Shown here: positions 18,057 to 26,320 of the stretch, piece by piece
How positions within the stretch are numbered: the first letter of the stretch is position 1
Layout of the letters: every line of letters starts with the position of its first letter
Source of the DNA: Radicibacter daui
GTDB taxonomy: Bacteria > Pseudomonadota > Alphaproteobacteria > Radicibacterales > Radicibacteraceae
Direction: 5' to 3'
Length of the DNA stretch: 64,000 bases
Assembly: GCA_030657355.1 (NCBI GenBank)
Contig: CP131056.1
Span: 2,438,501 to 2,502,500 of the forward strand
Program-made: the position numbers and the translations under genes
The notes under the pieces: model-generated
The model's database searches: none
What the model was told of the DNA's origin: nothing
The model's input: the letters and a program-made list of their open reading frames with translations, nothing else

Positions 18057-18278
18057 TTCCAGCCATCCCCCAGTTTTGCCCGTGTCCGTCGTGCCAGCCG
18101 CGGGGCGGACTGCATTCCGGCTCTCCTGCTCTTGCGGCAGGGTTGTCCTTGCGCACCGTTTGACATGAAGCGTCCTGCGGTGCAATTGTCCCGCCATCCA
18201 TGACCGCGTTTTCCACGCCTGCGATGCGCCGGCGGCCGGATTTCGGGGGAAGGTCCCGCGCTAACAAAGGGTTCTCGG

Positions 18279-18725
18279 GTGCGCAAGCCTGCCGCTTCTC
18301 TTCTTCTCCTCACAATTTCCACCGTGCTGGCAACGGGTTGTGCGGAACGCGTCAAGAATTACGGTCGCTTCATCGAACCGGGCAAGCTTGAGGATATCAA
18401 GGTCGGCGAGACCACCGAGGACCAGGTGATGGACAGCCTCGGCAGCCCCACGGCAACCGGTACGTTCGACGCGAACAAGTGGTACTATATCGGCCAGAAG
18501 ATGGGATACCGCTCCATCCGGGCACCTGAGCTGCTGGAACGCGAGGTGGTCGTCATCACCTTCAATACCGACAAGGTGGTGAGCGACATCAAGCATCTCG
18601 ACGCCGCCGATGGTGAAGAGGTCAACCTGATCGAGCAGGAAACCCCGACCAGCGGCAAGACGCTCGGCTTCTTCGAGCAGCTTATCGGCAATGTCGGTCG
18701 TTTCGCCGGCAGCAAACAGCAATAA
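18279..18725 (+). CDS. bamE: outer membrane assembly lipoprotein BamE (SmpA/OmlA)
   Basis: Lipoprotein accessory subunit of the BAM complex that inserts beta-barrels. 148 residues starting with GTG. A signal peptide ends in LATGC, giving the lipidated cysteine at about residue 21. The family core follows: KLEDIKVGETTEDQVMDSLGSPT and the W-Y-Y-I-G-Q-K segment, then a variable tail. bamB of the same complex is also in this window at about 61 kb. Confidence 0.92.
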   Translation: MRKPAASLLLLTISTVLATGCAERVKNYGRFIEPGKLEDIKVGETTEDQVMDSLGSPTATGTFDANKWYYIGQKMGYRSIRAPELLEREVVVITFNTDKVVSDIKHLDAADGEEVNLIEQETPTSGKTLGFFEQLIGNVGRFAGSKQQ

Positions 18726-18755
18726 CCACCCGGTCGGACGACTGCCTGGTTCCGC

Positions 18756-19331
18756 CTAGCGCAACTGGCTTTCGGCGGGGCGCTGCGTTGCTGTGGTCAC
18801 AATCGCATCCCAGACATAAGCCCTGCCGAGCAGGTCCGTAGCGGCCTTCTTGGCGCGGCGGCTCAAATAATCGGTGTCGACACGGCCCGTGCTGTCTATG
18901 GCGTTGGGGCGATTGACGGCGCCTATCAGTTCCGTCAGCAGCGCATCCCGGATCCTTAGTTTCAACGGCTCTACAAGCGGCTCCTGCTCCGGCGTGCGCA
19001 GAACCAGCGTGATGGCGACCGAGACGAGGTATTTGGGCCGTGCCTGCGCATCCATCACTGTCAGGTCAAAGGCCGGCGTAATCTCATAATAGCCGGGATT
19101 GACCGGCGCCAGGGTCAAAGGATCGACCGGCGGCGGTTGCGGTTCCTTGGGCACGTCTTTTTCTGCGTCCGGATGGGCCAGCGCTTGCGGCACGTATTTT
19201 TCAACGATGGCCGCGACAGGTTCCGGCAGCGGAAACGGCAGCGGCTTGTGAAGCGCGAACACCCAGCCTGCCAGGGCGGCGATCGCCACCAGAAGCAGTC
19301 CGATGACAGCAAAAAGCAGGATACGGATCAT
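18756..19331 (-). CDS. single-pass membrane protein, FliL-like
   Basis: 191 residues: an N-terminal transmembrane helix (residues about 4-27), a proline-rich periplasmic spacer, then a domain whose layout resembles FliL: YLVSVAITLVLRTPEQEPLVEPLKLRIRDALLTELIG followed by a helical C-terminus. FliL links to flagellar stators, but no flagellar gene is near, so this may be a non-flagellar relative. Between bamE (converging) and nusB. The family call is tentative. Confidence 0.5.
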   Translation of the reverse strand: MIRILLFAVIGLLLVAIAALAGWVFALHKPLPFPLPEPVAAIVEKYVPQALAHPDAEKDVPKEPQPPPVDPLTLAPVNPGYYEITPAFDLTVMDAQARPKYLVSVAITLVLRTPEQEPLVEPLKLRIRDALLTELIGAVNRPNAIDSTGRVDTDYLSRRAKKAATDLLGRAYVWDAIVTTATQRPAESQLR

Positions 19332-19411
19332 AAAGACGCCTTGAGGCAGGGTTCCGGTTTCATCCTAACCCTGCCCGCCCGGTCGTCGCCATGCTTTTCA
19401 GGAGGAAAGCG

Positions 19412-19891
19412 TCAGCTTTTCAAGCCCTTGGCGATCTTGTCGAGAATGGCGTTCACCATCTTGGGTTCCCGCTCCTCGAAAAAGCCATGCGCGACATTGA
19501 CGTAGTCGTTGATGATCACGCCGCTTTCCGTATCCGGCGCAGCGAGCATCTCGGTCACACCGGCTTCCAGCGTGCAGCGCATCAGCGCCTCCAGCCGGTC
19601 CAGCGGGTAGCGGGCATCCAGTGCACCGGTCAGGATGGCGAGCACATCCTTGCCGCGAGCCTCGAAGGTACGCAGGATTTTGCCGAGCAGTTCGGGATCG
19701 GCGGCGACATACTTCTCGCCATCTACCTCATGTCCGAGGCGGAAGGTCAGGAACTCGCCCAGCACTTCCTCGGCATTGAGGTCGGGATTGGCTTCAAGCT
19801 GGTAAAGCGCCTGCACGGCAGCAAGGCGCGCGGCGGTCCGGCGCGCCTTGGCGCTCGGCTTCTGGGTCTTCGGTTCCTTGGCGTCAGCCAT
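19412..19891 (-). CDS. nusB: transcription antitermination factor NusB
   Basis: It forms the BoxA-binding complex with S10 for rRNA antitermination. About 159 residues from MADAKEP; the all-helical core shows ARLAAVQALYQLEA near the N-terminus and LMRCTLEAGVTEML and GVIINDYVNVAHGFF later. A start 27 bases upstream (19918) lacks a ribosome site. It follows ribH, the widespread rib-nusB arrangement. Confidence 0.96.
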   Translation of the reverse strand: MADAKEPKTQKPSAKARRTAARLAAVQALYQLEANPDLNAEEVLGEFLTFRLGHEVDGEKYVAADPELLGKILRTFEARGKDVLAILTGALDARYPLDRLEALMRCTLEAGVTEMLAAPDTESGVIINDYVNVAHGFFEEREPKMVNAILDKIAKGLKS

Positions 19892-19945
19892 CTTGAAGCT
19901 ACTTTCTCCGACATCCAAAACGGGGCCCGGCGACCCCGCCGGTCA

Positions 19946-20434
19946 TCAGCGAGGCCAGAGCCTGAATTCGCGCTTCAGCTCCAGCATGGCAAGACATGCA
20001 TCGGCTGCCGCGCCACCCTTGTTCTTGCGGTCCCGGCGGGCACGGTCCCACGCCTGCTCACCGTTTTCGACGGTGAGGATACCGTTGGCCAGAGCCAGGC
20101 TGTGCTGAACGGAAAGATCCATCAGCGCCCGGGCACTTTCATTGGCAACGGTCTCGTAATGCGTGGTCTCGCCGCGGATAACGCAACCGAGCGCCACATA
20201 GCCATCGAAGCGGCGGCGACCGGCATAAACATCACGCGAGCGGATGGAATAGGCGATTGCCGCCGGGATCTCAAGCGCTCCCGGAACGGTGAACACTTCA
20301 TAAGTAGCACCTGCCGCCTCCAGGGCATCCTTGGCACCGGCAAGCAGCTCGTCGAGCAGCTCGTCATAAAAACGCGCCTCGACGATCATGACATGAGGCT
20401 TGTCGGCGCTCGGCTGCTGGTTCTGCTCGGCCAT
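19946..20434 (-). CDS. ribH: 6,7-dimethyl-8-ribityllumazine synthase
   Basis: It condenses the ribityl-aminouracil intermediate with dihydroxybutanone phosphate, the penultimate step to riboflavin. 162 residues. The family motifs are [17 protein letters not shown], the substrate loop PGALEIPAA, and the catalytic region [17 protein letters not shown] with the active-site histidine. Three bases separate it from ribBX upstream; nusB is downstream. Confidence 0.97.
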   Translation of the reverse strand: MAEQNQQPSADKPHVMIVEARFYDELLDELLAGAKDALEAAGATYEVFTVPGALEIPAAIAYSIRSRDVYAGRRRFDGYVALGCVIRGETTHYETVANESARALMDLSVQHSLALANGILTVENGEQAWDRARRDRKNKGGAAADACLAMLELKREFRLWPR

Positions 20435-20437
20435 TTC

Positions 20438-21664
20438 TTATTCCCCGGAGCTGTCGGAAGGATGCGGGATCGGCCGGTGACCGGCAACGGTCAGACCGTA
20501 GCCATCCAGGCTGATCATCGTCTTGGCAGTGTTGGTGAGAAGCAGCATCTCCTGCACGCCGAGGTCGAGCAGGATTTGAGCGCCGATGCCGTAGTCACGC
20601 AGCTCCCCTACTCCGCCAGCCTTGCCGGAGCGCGCCTTCAAACCATCGGAGACGCGAGTCGGCATGGGCTCGCGCAACAGCACGATCACGCCGCGTTCCT
20701 CCTGGCCGATCATTTCCATGGCGGCCTGCAGCTCACCGGCGCGGCCAGTGGAAAGATCGCCCAGCACATCGTCGAGAACGCTGAGCGAATGCATGCGCAC
20801 CGGCACGGGGCCCGGCGCGGTGACATCGCCCTTAACCAGCGCGATATGCTCGGCATAGTTCAGGCGGTTCACATAGAGATGCAGCTCGAAGGCACCGCCG
20901 AACTTGCTGCCGAACGGTGTGGAGAGCTTGCGCTCAACCAGCGTTTCGGTGCGCCGGCGATAGGCAATGAGGTCGGCGATGGTGCCGATCTTGAGATTGT
21001 GGAACTGCGCGAACTTGATGAGGTCCGGCATGCGCGACATGGTGCCGTCCTCGTTCATGATCTCGCAGATCACGCCCGAGGGATTAAGGCCGGCGAGACG
21101 CGACACGTCCACCGCCGCTTCGGTATGGCCGGAGCGCACCAGCACGCCGCCATCGCGCGCTTCCAGCGGAAACACGTGACCCGGGGTCACGATGTCCTCG
21201 CGGCCATGGCGCGGATCGATGGCAACCTGCACCGTACGTGCCCGGTCCGCCGCCGAAATACCGGTGGTGATACCGTCACGCGCCTCAATGGAGACGGTAA
21301 AGGCCGTCGAACGCCGGCTCGAATGGCTCTGCGGCATTGAGGGCAAACCAAGCTGCTGGATGCGGGTGCTGTCCATCGCCAGACAGATGAGCCCGCGCCC
21401 GTGCTTGGCCATGAAATTGATGGCATCGGGCGTCGCCATTTGCGCCGGGATCACGAGATCACCCTCGTTCTCGCGGTCCTCGTCATCGACGAGAATGAAC
21501 ATGCGCCCTTCCCGCGCTTCCTCGATGATCTCCTCGGCGGAGGCGAGCAGGAACTGGTCGTCGCCGGTCAGCCGCGGGTCGTCAACCGGGCGACGTACCT
21601 CGCCAGCATGTCCACTTCCAGATTGAGCCGATCGCCCGGCTGCTTTTGGCTGAATGTCGTGCAT
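20438..21664 (-). CDS. ribBX: 3,4-dihydroxy-2-butanone-4-phosphate synthase with a degenerate GTP cyclohydrolase II domain (RibBX type)
   Basis: 408 residues. The N-terminal RibB domain (about residues 45-245) looks active: VDDEDRENEGDLV, TGISAADRARTV and SGHTEAAVD are intact, so it should convert ribulose-5-phosphate to dihydroxybutanone phosphate. The C-terminal domain aligns with GTP cyclohydrolase II but has lost the zinc site: where RibA has the conserved C-x10-C-x-C motif, this protein reads SLSVLDDVLGDLSTGRAGEL, with no cysteine. The RQEGRGIGL-type segment is also replaced, by REPMPTRVSDGL. Only RDYGIGAQILLDLGV and the following strand are kept. It therefore probably cannot open GTP, and a separate RibA must exist elsewhere. 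The ATG start overlaps ribE by 97 bases; no later start would keep the whole RibB domain. Confidence 0.9.
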   Translation of the reverse strand: MHDIQPKAAGRSAQSGSGHAGEVRRPVDDPRLTGDDQFLLASAEEIIEEAREGRMFILVDDEDRENEGDLVIPAQMATPDAINFMAKHGRGLICLAMDSTRIQQLGLPSMPQSHSSRRSTAFTVSIEARDGITTGISAADRARTVQVAIDPRHGREDIVTPGHVFPLEARDGGVLVRSGHTEAAVDVSRLAGLNPSGVICEIMNEDGTMSRMPDLIKFAQFHNLKIGTIADLIAYRRRTETLVERKLSTPFGSKFGGAFELHLYVNRLNYAEHIALVKGDVTAPGPVPVRMHSLSVLDDVLGDLSTGRAGELQAAMEMIGQEERGVIVLLREPMPTRVSDGLKARSGKAGGVGELRDYGIGAQILLDLGVQEMLLLTNTAKTMISLDGYGLTVAGHRPIPHPSDSSGE

Positions 21665-22170
21665 TTCAACGTATGGGGAATGATGTTGACGCCAAAGCGT
21701 GTCCGGCCCTCTGCCGTATCCGCGACTTCATTGACCGTGAGCGACACCCCGTCAAGCGCAACCGAACCCTTGGTGGCGATAAATCCGCCCAGGTCCCGAT
21801 CTGCTTCGAAGGTGAAACGCACGCTCTCGCCATCTGGCTGGCGCGACACCAGCGTCGCAAGTCCATCCACATGGCCATAGACAAGATGACCACCCAGTTC
21901 GTCGCCGAGGCACAGGGAGCGCTCGAGGTTGACCGGGGAGTCTTCCGTCCACGCACTGATATTAGTGCGTGCTTCCGTTTCCGCCGAGGCCTCGACGGCG
22001 AACCAGTCTGTTCCCTTCTCCACGACGGTGAGGCAGATGCCGTTGTGGCAGACGGACGCGCCCATATCGATGGACGGCACATCGAAGGCCGTCGAAATCT
22101 CAAGGCGAAGATCCGGGGTACGCAGCACGCGCCGGACGCGGCCGATATCGGTGATGATGCCGGTGAACAT
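21568..22170 (-). CDS. ribE: riboflavin synthase, alpha subunit
   Basis: It dismutates two lumazine molecules to riboflavin. 200 residues with the two internally repeated lumazine-binding halves: MFTGIITDIG and VCHNGICLTV in the first, GHLVYGHVDGLA and VALDGVSLTVNEV in the second. It lies 8 bases after ribD and its end overlaps the ribBX start. Confidence 0.97.
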   Translation of the reverse strand: MFTGIITDIGRVRRVLRTPDLRLEISTAFDVPSIDMGASVCHNGICLTVVEKGTDWFAVEASAETEARTNISAWTEDSPVNLERSLCLGDELGGHLVYGHVDGLATLVSRQPDGESVRFTFEADRDLGGFIATKGSVALDGVSLTVNEVADTAEGRTRFGVNIIPHTLKCTTFSQKQPGDRLNLEVDMLARYVARLTTRG

Positions 22171-22178
22171 GGATAATC

Positions 22179-23303
22179 TCAGCGCTGGGAACGGTAATAG
22201 GTTTCGACGAGGTCCTCGCCGACGGCCTCAACATGGCGACGCTCGAAGCGCGGTGCAAGGTCGAGACTGTCAACGCCGAGCGGCTGGAACACCGGCAACC
22301 CGTCACCGCCGATGATGACAGGCGCCCGGTACCAGACGATCCGGTCGACAAGGTCGGCCCGCAGCAGGCTGGCAAAAAGATGCGAGCCTCCTTCGACCAT
22401 CAGGCGGGTGATACCGCGCCTGCCCAGCTCAGAGAGCACTGCCGCGATCTCTGGCAAGCCGCTGTTGTCAGCCGGAATTTCAATCAGCTCGATACCCTGC
22501 TGCTGGATGACGGCCATGCGGTCCCTGTTCTGGCCGCCGGCCGCACAAATGATCCAGGTGGGAACCTCCCGGGCACCGACGACAACCCGCGCCGTCAGCG
22601 GCAGGCGCAGCCGGCTATCGACGATGATGCGCAGGGGCGAGCGGTCCTCCATACCGGGAATACGGCAGGTGAGTTCCGGGTCGTCCGCCAACACCGTGTT
22701 GACGCCCACCATGATGGCATCGCTGGCCGCGCGCAGCCGGTGCGTGGCTTCACGCGCAATCGGCCCGGTGATCCATTTGCTCTGGCCACTGTGGGTGGCT
22801 ATGCGGGCATCAAGCGATGTCGCCATCTTGAGGGTGACAAGCGGCCTGCCGCGCTCGACCTTGAGGATAAAGCCCTCGTTGAGCTCCAGCGCTTCTTCTT
22901 CCAGCAAACCGGTTTCGACGGTTATGCCGGCAGCGCGCAGGGCGGCAATCCCCTTGCCGTTGACCCGGGGGTCCGGATCCTCGCAGGCGATCACGACACG
23001 AGCGACGCCGGCCGCAATGAGCGCGTCACAGCAAGGCGGAGTCTTGCCGTGATGGCTGCAGGGCTCAAGCGTGACATAGGCGGTACCGAACCCGGCCTTG
23101 CCACCGGCCATTGCCAGGGCTTCGGTTTCAGCATGCGGACGACCGCCAGGCCGGGTTGCCCCGCGGCCGACGACCACGCCGTTCCTGTCCGTGATGATGC
23201 AACCAACAGACGGGTTGGGCGCAACACGCCCGAGCCCGTCTTCAGCCAGCGCCAGAGCGGCGCGCATATGCTCTTCGTCAGCGCTGGAAAAAGTCTTGCT
23301 CAC
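22179..23303 (-). CDS. ribD: bifunctional riboflavin biosynthesis deaminase/reductase RibD
   Basis: It deaminates and then reduces the pyrimidine intermediate after GTP cyclohydrolase II. 374 residues. The N-terminal cytidine-deaminase-like zinc site is HAETEAL ... PCSHHGKTPPCC (residues about 55-90); the C-terminal reductase domain begins at RPLVTLKMATSLDARIA and contains LMVEGGSHLFASLL. First gene of the ribD-ribE-ribBX-ribH-nusB string, 58 bases after nrdR. Confidence 0.97.
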   Translation of the reverse strand: MSKTFSSADEEHMRAALALAEDGLGRVAPNPSVGCIITDRNGVVVGRGATRPGGRPHAETEALAMAGGKAGFGTAYVTLEPCSHHGKTPPCCDALIAAGVARVVIACEDPDPRVNGKGIAALRAAGITVETGLLEEEALELNEGFILKVERGRPLVTLKMATSLDARIATHSGQSKWITGPIAREATHRLRAASDAIMVGVNTVLADDPELTCRIPGMEDRSPLRIIVDSRLRLPLTARVVVGAREVPTWIICAAGGQNRDRMAVIQQQGIELIEIPADNSGLPEIAAVLSELGRRGITRLMVEGGSHLFASLLRADLVDRIVWYRAPVIIGGDGLPVFQPLGVDSLDLAPRFERRHVEAVGEDLVETYYRSQR

Positions 23304-23361
23304 CGCTCTCGCGCTCTCGTTGCCTCAAGCCGCAGCGTGAGCCGCCGGCCCTGGCACCGGG

Positions 23362-23829
23362 TCAGGTTTCGCTGGGACGCAGCGCTTCGATAAACTCGTT
23401 GAAGTCATTGACTTCACGGAAGTTTTTATAAACCGAAGCATAGCGGATGTAGCCGACGAGATCGACCGTGGCGAGTTGTTGCATGACCATCTCGCCTACA
23501 GTCTCAGAGGCGATGTCGGTCTCACCGGAAGTCTCCAGGCGCCGGACCATCGCATTGACCATGCGCTCGATGCGATCCTCGTCCACCGCCCGCTTCTGCA
23601 GGGCAAGGCGCATGGAACGCACCAGCTTGTCGCGGTCAAAAGGCTCGCGATGGCCGTCGCGCTTCACAACCGTCAACTCACGGAGTTGTACCCGTTCGAA
23701 GGTCGTGAAGCGCGCGCCACATTTGGGACAGAAGCGCCGGCGGCGGATAGCGGAATTGTCCTCGGTGGGACGTGAATCCTTCACCTGGGTATCGTCGTTC
23801 CCACAGAAGGGACACCGCATCTGCGCCAC
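23362..23829 (-). CDS. nrdR: transcriptional repressor NrdR
   Basis: Zinc-ribbon/ATP-cone repressor of ribonucleotide reductase genes. 155 residues: [18 protein letters not shown] and [18 protein letters not shown] give the four zinc cysteines, and the ATP-cone follows from [16 protein letters not shown]. It lies 13 bases downstream of glyA, the classic glyA-nrdR-ribD order. Confidence 0.98.
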   Translation of the reverse strand: MAQMRCPFCGNDDTQVKDSRPTEDNSAIRRRRFCPKCGARFTTFERVQLRELTVVKRDGHREPFDRDKLVRSMRLALQKRAVDEDRIERMVNAMVRRLETSGETDIASETVGEMVMQQLATVDLVGYIRYASVYKNFREVNDFNEFIEALRPSET

Positions 23830-23842
23830 CTCGCCCTAGAGA

Positions 23843-25147
23843 TCACAAGCCTTGGTAGATCGGATACTTGCTGCAAAGCTCCGCCACCTTAGCGCGCACC
23901 GCGTCCTCGACGCCAGCATTTCCCTCTTCGCTGTTCGCCTGACGCAGTCCGTCGAGCACTTCGCAGATCATTTCGCCGATCTTGCGGAACTCTTCCGGGC
24001 CGAAGCCGCGGGTGGTACCGGCCGGGGTGCCGAGGCGGATGCCCGAGGTAACCATCGGCTTTTCCGGATCGTACGGAACGGCGTTCTTGTTGCAGGTCAT
24101 GCCGGCACGCTCCAGCGCCTGCTCCGCCGCCTTGCCGGTGAGACCCTTTGGCCGCAGATCAACGAGGATCATGTGGCTGTCGGTACCGCCGGAAACGACG
24201 GCGCAACCGCCCTTCACCACTGCCTCGGAAAGCGCCTTGGCGTTTTCGATCACGCGGTGAGCATAGGTTTTGAACTCCGGCGTCAGCGCTTCACCGAAAG
24301 CAACAGCCTTTGCAGCGATGACATGCATAAGCGGGCCGCCCTGCAGGCCCGGGAAGACTGACGAGTTGAACTTCTTGCCGAGCTCGACGTCGTTGCTGAG
24401 GATGATGCCGCCACGCGGGCCACGCAGGGTCTTGTGGGTGGTCGAGGTCACCACATGGGCATGCGGAACCGGGTTCGGATAGGCGCCGCCGGCGACGAGA
24501 CCGGCATAGTGCGCCATGTCCACCATGAGATAGGCACCGATCTTGTCGGCAATCTCGCGGAACTTGGCGAAATCGATGACACGGCTATAAGCAGAAGCGC
24601 CGGCGATAATCAGCTTCGGGCGATGCTCCATCGCCTTGGCCTCGACATCGGCGTAGTCGATGAGACCATCTTCCGGACCGACGCCGTAGGCCACCACGTT
24701 GAACCACTTGCCGGACTGGTTGACCGGCGAGCCATGGGTCAGGTGACCGCCATGGGCGAGGTTCATGCCAAGGATGGTGTCGCCGGGCTGAAGCAGGGCA
24801 AAGAACACGGCCTGATTGGCCTGCGCACCGGAATGCGGCTGCACGTTGGCATAAGCGGCGCCGAAAATCTGCTTCAGGCGGTCGATGGCCAATGCCTCAG
24901 CCTTGTCCACGAACTCGCAGCCACCGTAGTAACGCCGGCCCGGATAGCCTTCCGCATACTTGTTGGTGAGCACGGAGCCCTGCGCGTCCAGCACGGCGCG
25001 CGAGACGATGTTTTCCGAGGCAATCAGCTCGATCTGGTTCTGCTGGCGGCCAAGCTCTTCATGCAGAGCGGCGTAGAGCTCGGGATCGGCGGCCGAAGCC
25101 GGGGCGGTGAAGAAACCCTTGGGGGTCACGGCAGGCGAAGCTGTCAT
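23843..25147 (-). CDS. glyA: serine hydroxymethyltransferase
   Basis: PLP enzyme interconverting serine and glycine with tetrahydrofolate. 434 residues. The PLP lysine is in [47 protein letters not shown] and [10 protein letters not shown] are family hallmarks. AAAGGACGATGAACG precedes the ATG. First of the glyA-nrdR-rib gene string, downstream of rpiB. Confidence 0.98.
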   Translation of the reverse strand: MTASPAVTPKGFFTAPASAADPELYAALHEELGRQQNQIELIASENIVSRAVLDAQGSVLTNKYAEGYPGRRYYGGCEFVDKAEALAIDRLKQIFGAAYANVQPHSGAQANQAVFFALLQPGDTILGMNLAHGGHLTHGSPVNQSGKWFNVVAYGVGPEDGLIDYADVEAKAMEHRPKLIIAGASAYSRVIDFAKFREIADKIGAYLMVDMAHYAGLVAGGAYPNPVPHAHVVTSTTHKTLRGPRGGIILSNDVELGKKFNSSVFPGLQGGPLMHVIAAKAVAFGEALTPEFKTYAHRVIENAKALSEAVVKGGCAVVSGGTDSHMILVDLRPKGLTGKAAEQALERAGMTCNKNAVPYDPEKPMVTSGIRLGTPAGTTRGFGPEEFRKIGEMICEVLDGLRQANSEEGNAGVEDAVRAKVAELCSKYPIYQGL

Positions 25148-25266
25148 CGTTCATCGTCCTTTCTGGTGACTGGTCCTGGTGTCGATAACCAGCCACCCAT
25201 GCTGCGAAAAACTTTTGACCGGACGCCCGCAAGGCGCCGGTTGTTCGGGCCTGGCGGCTTATGCCG

Positions 25267-25695
25267 TCAGCAGAGCTTGGCGACGCGGCGCTGGTGCCGT
25301 CCGCCTTCGAAGTCGGTGCTGAAGAACGCCTTGACCGCGTCCTTGGCCACTTCAACGCCGACGATGCGGCTGCCGAGGGCGATGACGTTGGCGTCATTAT
25401 GCAGGCGGCAAAGCTGCGCCGTGGTCACATCATGGCAAAGCGCTGCGCGGACCGCCGGATTGCGGTTCGCCGCGATGGAGATGCCGATGCCCGACCCACA
25501 GACCAGAACGCCACGATCACTGCGACCGTCGGCGATGGCCTCGGCCAGCGCCTTGCCGAAATCCGGGTAATCGACCGAGTCAAGGCTATGGGTGCCGAGA
25601 TCGAGGACAGTATGTCCAAGCGTCTCAAGATAGGCGCGGAGCTGTTCTTTCAGCTCGAAGCCGGCGTGATCGGAAGCGATGGCGACGGGTTTCAT
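25267..25695 (-). CDS. rpiB: ribose-5-phosphate isomerase B
   Basis: It interconverts ribose-5-phosphate and ribulose-5-phosphate. About 142 residues from the ATG at 25695; MKPVAIASDHAGFELKEQL is the usual N-terminus, and VLVCGSGIGISIAANR holds the catalytic cysteine. Its product ribulose-5-phosphate is the RibBX substrate, and it lies just upstream of glyA. Confidence 0.96.
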   Translation of the reverse strand: MKPVAIASDHAGFELKEQLRAYLETLGHTVLDLGTHSLDSVDYPDFGKALAEAIADGRSDRGVLVCGSGIGISIAANRNPAVRAALCHDVTTAQLCRLHNDANVIALGSRIVGVEVAKDAVKAFFSTDFEGGRHQRRVAKLC

Positions 25696-25831
25696 GGGCG
25701 GGCGATCCTGCATCGAACGCAGCGCCTGGCTGCAGCGTGCGGGACCCATAGCAAAGACCGCCGGCTATTCCAATTCGCTATTTACGCAAAACGGCAATGT
25801 TCATCCGGCAAGGGAAGTCATCCGGGTTCGC

Positions 25832-26191
25832 TCAACCGCGTCTCCTGCCGCTGCGGTCATAGCCATTGAAGCCACTGGCCGGTGCCTCCGGAGGCAGAGC
25901 AGGAGTGGCACCACCCTTCTCGCCCGCAGCCTGACGGTCAAAGAGGGCCTGCAGTTCGGGGCTGATGAAATTGCGTGGGCCACCTGGTCCGGCTTCCGGA
26001 ACACCTGCACCGGCCTGCACGTGATGCCGTGACAGGAGATATTCCAGCTTGCGCCGTGCGGCAAGACGAAGGGAATCGCCGGGGGAGTTTGCCGGGCCAG
26101 TCACCACCGCCTCGATACCGGTTTCCGGATCGATTGCAGAGCAGCGAATATAGCTGCCGACCCGCCTCATCTCGAACAGGGTTTCTGCCAC
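25832..26191 (-). CDS. small conserved alphaproteobacterial protein of unknown function
   Basis: 119 residues. The N-terminal ~60 residues form a compact domain (MAETLFEMRRVGSYIRCSAI, DPETGIEAVVTGP, LRLAARRKLEYLLSR); the C-terminal half is glycine/proline-rich and probably disordered. Proteins with this N-terminal pattern are found near rpiB/glyA in related bacteria (possibly the group labelled DUF6898), but I cannot confirm the family or assign a role. It is divergent from the ABC-F gene across about 130 bases. Confidence 0.6.
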   Translation of the reverse strand: MAETLFEMRRVGSYIRCSAIDPETGIEAVVTGPANSPGDSLRLAARRKLEYLLSRHHVQAGAGVPEAGPGGPRNFISPELQALFDRQAAGEKGGATPALPPEAPASGFNGYDRSGRRRG

Positions 26192-26320
26192 GGCTCCTCA
26201 GGTGTCCCTACGACCAGTGTTGCTCTCTTGTTCCGAGCATAAATCTTTTGCAGCGCAATGTCAGCCTCGGCAAAGCATCATAGTTGCCGCCCCTGCCCGC
26301 CGGCCCTACTGTGCGGCGCC

